Shown piece by piece: positions 23,582-33,714 of a DNA stretch of 64,000 nt. The notes under the pieces were generated by a model that saw nothing but the letters and a program-made list of their open reading frames with translations, ran no database searches and was not told the DNA's origin. The DNA is taken from NCBI GenBank assembly GCA_015680685.1, contig MNCI01029178.1:1120-65119 (forward strand). Reading direction: 5' to 3'. The DNA is from Gnetum montanum. Its lineage: Eukaryota > Streptophyta > Gnetopsida > Gnetales > Gnetaceae. The translations under genes and the position numbers were made by a program. How positions within the stretch are numbered: the first letter of the stretch is position 1; each line of letters starts with the position of its first letter.

Positions 23582-25715
23582 TTGTAATGACAACATGACC
23601 AAGGATTAGCACTTAATGTGTAACTTGAAACATTGGGAATACCTTATCTCTTAGGATAGTTATACTTGGCTAAGTTGTGATTATGGCCTAGTTGATCTTA
23701 ATATTATTTTAATATTAATAATTAATCTTTAGCTTACCAAAGTTTGTTAGAAAGGTTAAACTCTTAAAAATTACTGATTTAATGTTATTTTATTCATTAA
23801 CCCTTTGGGGGAGTTAGAAAAATTTTGAAAAATTTTCATTAGAAACCTTAAGGTTTGTGGCCCCCATGACTAAGAGCTTACCTCTCATAGCTACAGGATC
23901 GAAGAACAGAGTGATTTGGACAAATGGTGTGAAAGTTATGGGCTCTAAAAAATTCTAAAAACTCCCCTCCTATTTTGAAGCAAATGACAAAAAATTTCAA
24001 ATTATCGGATAGTATTTATAGAATTTTTGGGTTGCATTCACAAGGCCTAGTCGACGAGGCTGAGTAAATGCAGTTGTTGACCACCATTGACTTTGTCAAA
24101 AAAATGAAGAAAAAGGAGTTTTTGAATGAATTTTGGGTCAAATGGAAGCCCAAAAAAGTCAACAACATAATGAAATCATTAGAAAAGTATTTGATATTCA
24201 AAAAATTGAGGAATGAGAAGAGAATGAGATTTAATGAAGAAGAATTACTTAGTTGAATGCACAATGGGATGCACAAAATATTTTAATTATGGTAATGTCT
24301 AAAGGTAAAGAACTTAGCTATCCAAACCATAAGATATGCAAGTGGATCCTTCCCATAGTAGCACATGCCCTTTTTTCCCTTGCATATCCTTAACTAAGGG
24401 GTTCGTGAGCCCCATAGTTGATTAATGGTTACAAAACATTAAGGAGCAAACCCAGAGATCCTATATAGGAATTTCAACACATCAAACTAAGATATGAAAC
24501 AAAAAAATGAAAACTAGTAGTGAGGTGAGTTATGGAGAGCATTGACAAGTGAGACAAAGAATGGAATGAATGTCCCAATCATGGTCACATGAAGTCTCTT
24601 ATGAAAATCATGGTTAAATGACCTAATAAAGTCCACCCTCAGTCTAGACCAAAACCAACCACTTTCAGCGACTTCACATCATCACTCTAAGATCAGTTTA
24701 CCTCCTTGAGACACAAAAATGATCCCATGAATAACCACTATTCCTTACTTGAGAAGAAAAGAGAAGCAAGAAGTGATAAAGGACCTTAGTTAGATGGGAC
24801 CTTCAGGCATGGGTAGCATGTCTTTTTAGTCTCATAACCAGTGCTTATAGTCCATTTATTTTGTCTAAGGAATGTGCTTTGAATTTCCATCATGTTGTGT
24901 GTGTGTATGTTTTCTTTTTCTTTTTCTTTTTCTTTTTTCTCTTCTTTCTTTCTCCTTTTTTTCTTTTTGGAGGGGAACAATACCATGACAATACTTATTC
25001 AACTTCCTATTATTGGTCAACACAAAACCATAAGAAATTCACAAAAAACACACTTACACTTAAGATGGTAGAGAGGCACAGAGAGTATTGAATCCCTTTG
25101 AAGCCACACCCTTTTCCAACCTTTGAATCTTTTCCAATCTTGGAGACAACCAAGGTTACAATTTTGTTAAAGCTTTATTAAGAAAAAATAAACCTCATGT
25201 TTCTAAAACTAGGAAAACCATAGAGTTCGTAGATGGGTGGATGATGTGGACTCACTACCTATTTCATGAAAATAGAAACCCATCTTAGTTATCAATCATC
25301 AAAATTCAAAAATACAAACTAGACATTAGTAATCAAAAAACATTATGTTCAAAGCACCATTAGCATCCATCAATAGCATCACTATGTCTTGTTGTCAAAA
25401 AAGCTCTTTTTATTAACAAAAATTAGAAAATCAGACTAAAGTAAAGTAAAATATATAAGAAAGTGTAAAATACTCAAGAAATATTTAAATGTACTAACAA
25501 TGGTATGAAAAAAAATAGTGTAAAATAGAAAATGTTTTAAAATCAAAAAGGGCTAAAATAAAGAATTTGAAAAAACACAAAAAATATGTAAAACAAAAAA
25601 TGGAAAAATTGAGGAGCCTCGTATATGGTTAACATGGATAACCATCTCCCCCAAAACTAAGTTGAAAGGAAGAAATATGAAAAATTGAGTGTGGTTGTCC
25701 ATCCGTTGAGGTATT
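23582..25715 (-). other. Element B spacer between integrase and additional ORF
   Basis: Non-coding. The segment near 25200-25300 (minus) aligns with the spacer of A (about 1990-2060) and C (about 39270-39330). A (TG)n/(TTTTTC)n tract at 24895-24970 creates spurious open frames on both strands. Confidence 0.6.
24013..24069 (-). promoter_or_regulatory. Internal promoter-like block upstream of element B ORF
   Basis: Cores attcac, gtcgac and gtaaat start at 24036, 24050 and 24064, each 14 bp apart. The minus-strand octamer TATAAATA lies at 24013-24020, 15 bp from the nearest core. The core gtcgac and the octamer also occur in this element's LTR. The block lies about 430 bp upstream of the additional ORF start. 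A promoter role is inference. Confidence 0.5.
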
Positions 25716-26900
25716 TGTTGCATTATCTTGCTTGGGCTCATCGAAAGGCTTTACCTATTGGATGTTAACCAACTATTTCTTGTTTGGGCTTTCAAGTTTG
25801 TATATGATCATGGCCCTAGAAGGAAAGGTTTCATCAATTATATAAGGCCCCTCCCACAATGTTTGAAATTTTATTTTCTAAGAAACATGTATGGGGTTCT
25901 AGTAGAGGACCTTATATCTACATTGAAGTTTGATCCTTTTAATCCTTAGGTCATGTCATTGTTTATTGAATGCCTTATGTACTTCATTCAAGGATAGGGT
26001 CAATAATCAATTTTTTTCTAGCATATTTAGGTTGATCAGTCTTTCTTTTTGTGCTAGACCTAGGTCAAGGTACAAGTCATAGGCTATTGAGAGTGTATGA
26101 AGCTCAAATTGAATTGGAAGTATTGGAAGTTTTACGTACATCAACTCATAGGGAGAGAAGTTAATAGGGAGTTTCCATGTTGAGCGGTAGGCCCAAAGGG
26201 CATCATTAAGTTTCATGCTCCAATCTCTTCTATATTTGCTAACAATTCTTGTTAGAATCTTTATGAGCTCCCAATTAGTAACCTATGCTTGACCATTGGC
26301 TTGGAGGTGATAGGGTATTGTTAATTTATATTCAACCCCCAAGCGTTACATGAGTTTTTCAAAAGTGACACCTATAAAATTGGTTCTGTTGATGGAAATA
26401 AGTGCACATGGCACCCCTAACCTATTTATAATGTTCTGCTATACAAATTGAGCAATAATAGATGATGTGCAATCAACAACTACTACTGCTTTAGCCCATT
26501 TGGTACAATAGTCAATGGCTACGATAATATAGGCTTTTCATTGGACATGGATGTGCTGGAACCCATGAAATCTATGCCCCATATGTTAAAGGGTTCTAGT
26601 GATTGGATCCATTATTGAGGATCCTCCATGTTTGCGGGCATCCTACCATCTTGTTGATAACATTCATAAGATTAAACAAACTAGTGAGCATCCCTGAAGA
26701 TTGTGGGTCAATAATATCTTGCCATTAGGATTATTATGGTCATGCATCTCTCAGCATAGTGGCCTCCACAAAGGCCTTCATGATCATCCTAAAGAACACA
26801 TAGTTGATTAGCATTGGACACATACCAACGAACCAAACCATCAATGCACACCTTATAAAGGTGTTCATTGATTTCCATGAAGTGTTTGGCTTGATGAAGA
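25716..26900 (-). pseudogene. Element B integrase, decayed
   Basis: DDE-type integrase that would insert the cDNA into nuclear DNA. Readable in order on the minus strand: the core with VAIDYCTKWAKAVVV (first Asp present), GVPCALIS, LGVEYKLTIPYHLQANGQA where the catalytic Glu codon is a stop (TAG), then the intact stretch 26216-26007 (LWAYRSTWKLPINFSPYELMY ends in the Athila-specific SPYxLxY motif). The C-terminal domain (LWEGPYIIDETFPSRA) extends to about 25720. The HHCC region near 26750 is hardly recognisable. Confidence 0.8.
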
Positions 26901-26989
26901 AACTGTTGTTTCTTCCTATATTCTAGATCTTGTGGCATCTCTTGAGTGAGCAAATAAGTGAGTATGTCATCATACCATTTTGGTTCTAC

Positions 26990-27620
26990 GAGCAGTTGTT
27001 CATTTATTGCACTGGAAAAGAGGAGTTCATTAGGAAATTAGTTAGAGAGTGGTCTCCCCTCCTCTTTGATATTCCATCTTAACCAAGACAAGTGATTAGT
27101 GACCACATTCTCAATCCCTTTTTAATCAACCATTGTGAGATCAAATTCCTGCAAGATCACCAGCCACCATATGACACAAGGACTCACTATTGGCTTATTC
27201 ATGAGGAAGTAGATGGCACTATGATCAGTGTGCATAAACACTTTATGTCCAAGAACATAGTTCCTGAACTTTTCCAAAGCATACACCACCTCCATCAATC
27301 CTTTCTCTATGGTGGTGTAATTCAACTATGCACCCACAATGCTTCGACTTGCATAGTGGATGTAATATGGATGTTTCTTATCATCCAGCTGTGTAAGCAC
27401 TACTCCCAAGGTGTAATTAGATGCATCTATCAGTATATGAAATGGTTTGGACCAATCAAGTGCTCATAGAATTGAAGTCTCTATGAGCTTCTACTTGAGG
27501 CTTTGGAATGCATTTTCACATTTTTTGGTCCAGATGAATGAAACATCTTTCTTCGTTAGCTTAACCAATGGTTTTTTGTTCTTAAAAAAATTCTCTATAA
27601 ATCTCTTATAGTAGCCAATG
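26990..27620 (-). pseudogene. Element B RNase H, decayed
   Basis: Degrades the RNA of the RNA-DNA hybrid during reverse transcription. On the minus strand LIDASNYTLGVVL (with the catalytic Asp, near 27410) is followed by the open stretch 27325-27122 with NYTTIEKGLMEVVYALEKF and FMHTDHSAIYFLM, the conserved Glu and second Asp blocks of Ty3-type RNase H. One stop lies between them, at the codon before LNYTT. Confidence 0.8.
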
Positions 27621-28300
27621 TGTCCAAGGAATGACTAAACATCTTTGATGGTTTCTAGTTGGTGGATGATTTATTAGATGATCCTTATCTTTTTGGGATC
27701 TACTTCAATCCCTTCCTATGAAATTTTGTATCCTAATATAATGCTTTCTTGGATCATGAGATGGCTCTTTTGCAACTTAAGCCATAGGTTTGTTTCCATA
27801 CATCTTGTTAGTACTTGCTCAAGGCAGTCCAAGGCTTACTCGAATGTAGTATCATAAGTGGAGAATTTATTCATAAAAACTTCCACTTCGCTATCAATTT
27901 GCTACAAAAGGATGTTTAAGACTAGGCATTGAAAAGTGGAAAGAGCATTACATAAACCAAAAGGCATCTTGTGATATGCAAAGATCCCCCAAGAAATTTT
28001 GAATTATTTTTTGGCTTAGTCTTCTAGTGCAATCTGGATTTGGTTATAGCCACTATAACCATCTAGAAAACTATAATAGCAATGCCTAGATATGATGTCC
28101 AACACCTAATCAATAAATGATAATGGAAAATTATCTTTGAATGTTGCCATGTTTAACAACCTAAAGTTGATACAAACCCATCATTTTCCACCTCTCTTTG
28201 GCACTATCATGAGTAGGCTAACCCACTCACTATCCACAATGGGGTAGATGAACCCCACCTTAAGGATTTACTTAATCTCCTCTTTGATAATTTGCTTCAA
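27621..28300 (-). pseudogene. Element B reverse transcriptase, decayed
   Basis: Copies element RNA into cDNA in virus-like particles. Minus-strand blocks: EWVSLLMIVPKRGGK and WVCINFRLLN near 28230-28150 (the 'V.KK...R.C.DYR.LN' region), YYSFLDGYSGYNQIQIALED near 28085-28025, then the FG-LCNALSTFQ region near 27955. The catalytic box reads VEVFMNKFSTYD near 27880, where Athila elements have FMDDFSV, so both catalytic Asp are lost. Several stops. Confidence 0.8.
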
Positions 28301-29019
28301 TTTTAGATTCAACTACCATTTTTGTTGCCTCCTTGGCTTCATGGATGGATTAGTATAAATGTAGTGTTGGCATATCCATGGATCAATTCTAGTGAGTTCA
28401 GGATATAACTAGGCAAAGGCTATTGGTCATCTATTGATCACTTTCAATAGTTTTACTTTTTTCTCAAGAGCAAGTTTGACATTAAGTATGATCAACTTGC
28501 CATTTTCAAGAATTCATATTCTAGGCTAGCAAGTAGAGCTTTCAACCCAAGGAGATCTTATTTAAAATTCCTAGGGATCTCCAACTCTCCCCAACTGGTA
28601 TCATCATTTTCATCATTAGAGAGTTGGCAATGAACATGCTCTAGTTCATCCATGCTTATGACATAAGTGCATGTTAGTCTCTTAGTAGGTTCCATTCACA
28701 TTGTGCTACTTTTAGAATTAGTGGTCATCCACTGGATGTCCTCTTGTTTCATGGCTACTGTGTACAAACACCTTTGAATATCTACTTCATGTGCACACTA
28801 CCTACATGTAGAAATAGATGCTCGTTTCATAGACCAAAATTTCTACATGCAATTACACCTAGTATCACTATATGTGATGCATGAAACTTGCTTCTTCTTA
28901 ATATTTCCAAATGCATTTTCCTTAGATATCTCCAAGGAAAGATCTTTGATGCCCATTTTCACATCAACAGTGCTTAGCCATGCCCTTCCCATAATGATTA
29001 GAAAGCCCCCCTTTCAATT

Positions 29020-29330
29020 CTTAATATTAATTACTAGGAAATTGGTAGGATAAGACAACCCATAGATAGTGGTCACAATTCCTCTACTAGTTCCAATGGA
29101 ATAGTAATGGACTGGTCTACCAATTCTAATCAAATATTGCTCTTCTTGAGAGGTAGTAGGTTTCAAGCAGTGTACATCTCATGAGAAATCAAGTTAACAT
29201 TAAAACCTGAATCAAGATGAGCTTTACTTGATTCATTTCCAACAATTTGTAAATAGATAAGAGGACTCCCAAGATTAGCTAATTTTCTAGGAAGGTTGCC
29301 AACCTAAATCCAATTATATATGGCATGAGT
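29020..29330 (-). pseudogene. Element B retropepsin-like protease remnant
   Basis: The minus strand contains LANLGSPLIYLQIVGN followed by HLDSGFNVNLIS near 29260-29180. The DSG triplet is a normal aspartic protease active site. The C-terminal half cannot be followed. Confidence 0.55.
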
Positions 29331-31854
29331 GAGCATAACAATACGGATTTTGGGTAGCATTTGCTTTAAAGGGTTCCCTATGGAATGGTTTGTAGAGGAT
29401 GAGGTAGGAGTAGGATGACCAGCTACCTAAGTCTGTGAGGGCTTAGTAGGATTGCTGAGTTTGAGGAATGGTCTTTTATGAGCATGAGGTTCCAAACCAC
29501 TCAATTGATGAATTGATTGTAGATTGATGACCTTGGTAGCATTGTGTTGTTACAGCTAGGCTAGAAGTTCACCCTGCATGGATGGAGAAAATAGTAACTA
29601 CATTAAGGATGGAGGAATAGGAGTAGGAAAGGATGAGGATAAGGATAGAATGTGGTATCCCTCCTGAAATGTGGAGAATGAGCTCTATAGTATTTGGGAG
29701 GGTAGTAGTGATATTGGAAAGGAGAAACATGATTGGAAGAGTCACGTGGAAATAGGGATTGCTAATGTAATACCCATATGGATCTTTTTATCTATAAGGA
29801 TACTACTACCTTAGCGATGGCAACACCAATGATTACGGGTTTTGCCACTATTGATACTACTCCTACAGCTACGGTGGAGTTCCACTTAGATAATATTGTT
29901 GTTACTAATGAAACTGCCTAGGATTTCCTTAAGGATAAGGAATCTTCTAGATGTTTTTCTTTTACCTATTCATGGATTCAAAGCATACATCTTAGATTCT
30001 TGTGTGTGACATGATGGGGCAACATCCCTTAGGATGTTCATATTGGCAAATGTCACACCCATCATCATCATCTAATTCAATTTTTGCAACTTCTACTACT
30101 ATTGAAATCTTGCCCTTACCCATTTGATTGGCACGTTTAGCTTCCTTTTGTCTCCTACGATCATGATCACTACCTTATTCTTTGAACTCTTCAGTAATTT
30201 TTAAGACAACTTGAAATCTACTATTCATAGAGTCTCATAATTGATCTACCATAGACAAAATTTTAGAGGTAAATTTTTTCAATCAGTAAGGTTTTCTAGT
30301 TCACCACCTAATCAATTGATGATTCCTCCTCACTATTACAAAATTGGATCTCCCTCTTATGAATGGAAGGATCTTGGTTGTATTCTTCTACACTTTCACA
30401 TTTTCTCAACTCTCTTTCTTCTTTTGCTACTTGCTCAATTAGCCTTGGATCTGATGGGCTCTTAATTTGGATAGTCTTCCTTGGGCATAGATCCCAAGAG
30501 TTCTTCTTGTTTCAAAGGGAAGTCCATCTATGATGTGGTGAAGTTGTTCTTACTAAAAGTAATAATGGCTAGGACATCAGTGTAATAAGGAATAATATTT
30601 ACCCATGGCAGTATCTAAGGACTCATGTGTTCCTTACTTCCAACCTTGGATATACCTTCTTAAATTAAACACTCATGAGTACATTTGATACTTTTCATTG
30701 AATAGTTCAAGCATCATACTCCATCTATGGATTGATTTCAGCTCCAAGGACCAATACCAACTTTCTGCTTCTTTGATGAGTCTCTTGGGAAATAACTTAA
30801 GCTTTTTCCAATCATTTTCTATGTTTTGTAAGGCACAAGAATCATGAAAAGCTTGAAGATGATTTTTTGGATTAGAATTATATCCCCCCTCAAACTTAAG
30901 TTCATGTCTAGCCTCTTGATCCAGCTATCTTTCATGTGCCTTGTCAGAATTCTCACTACCTCTATGATGTTTCTCATACTTTGAGTAGCAAGAAAAGGCT
31001 CATCATAGCCATGATCCTAGTGCCTATGATGCCCTCTTCTACCCCTTCATTTATGGTGATAGGCCTCTCTTGAATGCCTGCACCCTGGATCTTAACTTAC
31101 TTGATGGTCCCTATGATCATCTCGGTCTTGTCAATCACCTCCATTATGATTGTGCCCCTTGTAGTTGCATTCAAAGAAAAAAGAGAAAGAAGATGACGAT
31201 GAAGGTAAAGTGGAAGGAAGGGTAGCACCATCATGGTGCCTACCACCCCCTCTTCAATCATCATAGCCACAATCATGATCATGCTACTTGCTTGCATCCC
31301 TACCATGACTCTTCTCCTTGGATCCCTCTTTATCATGGGATCCATTCTTGCTAGAACCAGGATTATGTATCATGGACGACAAGTTCTTGTTTTAACCTCC
31401 TTTACCAAAGTCAAAGAGAGGAGTCTCTCTATATGAAAAACCCTAAAGAAGGGTTCTTCATCATCTTTTTTGTATGTCAGGAATGGGGAATCATTGGATC
31501 ACTTCCCCTTCATAGATTTGTAATCCTACACTAGTTTTCAATCCCTCAAGTGTTATGCATCGATGGGATGATAATTCCTAGCATCGCTATCCTACATAAC
31601 ATATTTAGCATAAAGCCTTTGGATGCCCAACCACATAAGAGTTTGGTAAAGGATTGTAAGAATGGATCGATCAAGAAACAACATAATGTTTCCCTTCATG
31701 TCTTGCCACCACAGTAGTTTATCCTAGTGTTGGACAAAGGTGAAATTGGGTACATACTCATCAAGATGAGCATATAGCACTCTGTATTTCTAGGCACCTA
31801 CTGATTTGTTCCATCAGACTTGGGCAAAGAGCCACTTCTATGAGAAGAAGACAT
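29331..31854 (-). pseudogene. Element B gag, heavily decayed
   Basis: The minus-strand ATG at 31854 opens MSSSHRSGSLPK about 170 bp from the PBS. The sequence has so many stops that only short pieces resemble the gags of A and C: SWYWSLE-like block near 30750, LDTAMGKYYS-like pattern near 30610, and the conserved GLPFETRRTLGIYAQG-type block near 30520-30480. The tail near 29600 is Pro/Tyr-rich. Assignment rests mainly on position between PBS and protease. Confidence 0.5.
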
Positions 31855-32020
31855 CTTGTATTCGAAGATAAGAAATGTAGTGTGATTCCTTATAATTGTT
31901 GTAGTTATTTTAATGTATGATATGTCTTTAAAGTTTGTATATGTATTTAGAGTTTTTTTTCTTGACAATCTTAAATAAATTTTTACTAAGTCCTAGATAA
32001 TACACATAATGAACAAAAGG

Positions 32021-32038
32021 TACCCATCAACGGTGCTA
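32021..32038 (-). other. Primer binding site, tRNA-Asp type (element B)
   Basis: Minus strand TAGCACCGTTGATGGGTA, one base from the LTR end, as in elements A and C. It matches the tRNA-Asp complement at 13 of 18 positions. Confidence 0.6.
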
Positions 32039-32039
32039 A

Positions 32040-32854
32040 TGATGAACAACGAGTATACGCTATGCCCAACCATACAAATTACAAGTGTTTACATGTAATC
32101 TGGTCGAATTCTGTAGACCTTAAATTCCTAAGTATGCTAGTTCTAGAAGGCAAAATCTAATCATGATGATCATTTTCTTCCCAACTACACTTGTGAAGCT
32201 TAGTTGTATGGTTAAGTGCAACTGGGGCACATGATTTTTATTATTTTATAGTTTATTCATCTATAAATAATAACAAGTTAAAACTTAATTTATTAACCAA
32301 TTTAACTAATCTAATTGCTAATTAATAACTAGCTATCCTAACATAAGCATCTAATCCCACTTTTCATACACATCTTGGACGCATACAACACTATTGGGTT
32401 ACCAAGCATTAAGCCCTTATAGGATTACCAAGTACTATATATTATGCTCAAGGCAGTTGTAACTACTTATCTTAATTAATCACTTAATTCATGAAAATAG
32501 TGATGTAGAAATAAATCATTAATCTATTCCAAGTGCTGCAAGGTTTGATCAAAAGGCTTCTCTGTATTGTCATTCGAATTGGTGTGCTCAGATACATTAG
32601 TGCTCGAATAAAGATCCATACACTTTCTAACTCCTATTACAAGCACTCAGACAAATATTCTAACTCTCAAATGACAAAACTACAAGAGCTCTACTACAAC
32701 TATGATAAGACATGCCATAAACATAGTAGGTGAGTTTGTATTTATAGGTGAAAATGGATACTATGTCGATGGGGCCATTTCAATGCATCAAATCCTACGT
32801 CGATGGGGCCTAGTCGACAAGGCCCAATTGATGTAGCCAATCCATGGTTCATCA
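32040..32854 (-). repeat. Element B 5' LTR (815 bp)
   Basis: Minus-strand start TGATGAACC at 32854 and end TTCATCA at 32040. U3 cores on the plus strand are gtcgat 32765, ttcaat 32779, gtcgat 32799, gtcgac 32813 and attgat 32827 (spacing toward TATA 14, 14, 20, 14). The TATA octamer is at 32739-32746, 18 bp from the nearest core. Confidence 0.85.
32739..32832 (-). promoter_or_regulatory. U3 core array plus TATA box of element B 5' LTR
   Basis: The 14-20-14 spacing next to TATA and the 18-bp core-to-TATA gap are identical to elements A and C, although the core is GTCGAC/GTCGAT here and GATATC there. Intervening 8-mers are GC-rich (ggggccta). Confidence 0.65.
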
Positions 32855-32859
32855 AAGAG

Positions 32860-33595
32860 GTTCTTATGAACATCAATAAGAGTAAAACTATTTATGCTAA
32901 TTATGAATTTCTTAGTTCTAGAATGAATCTTTCTTCCACATCAAATTGTCTAGATGATTTTTAAGAAAATATACAATTATATGATATGAAGGATAATGTA
33001 CACATACATAATCTAAAGATGTTATCAAAAATGTTAAGACTTGTTGCTATATACATGGCTAGTAGAGAATCCAAAAGATTTGGGATTATTAAAGATGATG
33101 AAGGATATTTTGAACTATTATGTGAAAATACACAAGTCATGCTTACAATTAGTTTATGAGCAAAGGCAAGTTTAGTTAATGGAGCTCTTAGTACATTGGT
33201 TAAAATAGTGTAGTATTCAAGAAAAAGTCCACTAGACTTACCATCCTATGTTATTATGAATTTTGATTCCTATATTGATTATTTATTTAATAAGTGTAAT
33301 CCTCAACATTTGCCTCTTATTTCAATCATTGGAGGTAAATCTCAATAGCTATCATTACAATTGACATGGGCATTAATTGTCCATAAATCACAGGAAATGA
33401 TATTAGATAAGTTATTTGTTGATATGGGATTAAAAGAAATAACAATTCTATATGATAATATTGAGAGTGAGAACCATAGATTCTTTAAAAATTCATCTAG
33501 CATTTTTTCAATAATACAAACAAAGCTTTAGGAATGAAAAATCTTCAATCTAGGCCTATGGAGGAGATACATTTTGTTGAGTTAGAAGAAAAATA
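32860..33595 (+). pseudogene. PIF1-type helicase C-terminal remnant
   Basis: Frames read KMLRLVAIYMASRESKRFG, then LVNGALSTLVKIV, SPLDLPSYVIMNFDSYIDY and LSLQLTWALIVHKSQEMILD near 33355-33415. These match the C-terminal blocks of PIF1-like DNA helicases ('LVNG..G.V', 'P..V.V.FD.Y', 'Q.PL..AWA.TIHK.QG.TLD'), where Gly of the HKSQG motif is Glu. This may be a Helitron helicase tail or a domesticated PIF1-like gene piece. No Rep domain or CTRR end was found. Two or more in-frame stops. It abuts element B, which may have inserted into it. Confidence 0.65.
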
Positions 33596-33714
33596 AATCA
33601 TCTTTTTGTTAAGGCATGCATTTTTCTATTGTAAAATATTACAACATGTTTTTTTTTTTTGAATAAAAATGTTTTTCATTTTATTTGTTCACTAATTACA
33701 TTGTTAATTATTCA
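33596..33714. other. Short AT-rich linker with T-run
   Basis: Contains a run of 11 T near 33651-33661 between the helicase remnant and the LINE remnant. Nothing else seen. Confidence 0.4.

Larger units (their letters stand above)
19696..32854 (-). mobile_element. Element B: full-length Athila-like Ty3 retrotransposon (dead)
   Basis: A 13.2-kb minus-strand element with two LTRs (32040-32854 and 19696-20504), a tRNA-Asp-type PBS, gag, protease, RT, RNase H, integrase, a spacer with an internal promoter-like block, a downstream coiled-coil ORF and a PPT. The flanks are aagag (32855-32859) and aagaa (19691-19695), a 5-bp target duplication with one change. Athila assignment rests on RT FM(DD)FS context and the integrase SPYELMY...LP block. 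All genes contain stops. By its shared ends, PBS, PPT and spacer it is the autonomous-type relative of elements A, C and D. Confidence 0.85.

Noticed and set aside
24068-24256. 62-codon Lys/Glu-rich plus-strand frame
   Set aside because: It lies antisense to element B in its non-coding spacer and has low complexity.
24861-25091. Open frame with long Phe/Leu run, and its antisense Lys-rich frame
   Set aside because: Both are translations of a pyrimidine-rich tract in the spacer of element B; no conserved domain.
27092-27469. 125-codon plus-strand open frame
   Set aside because: It is the antisense of the element B RNase H region, which shows conserved motifs on the minus strand.
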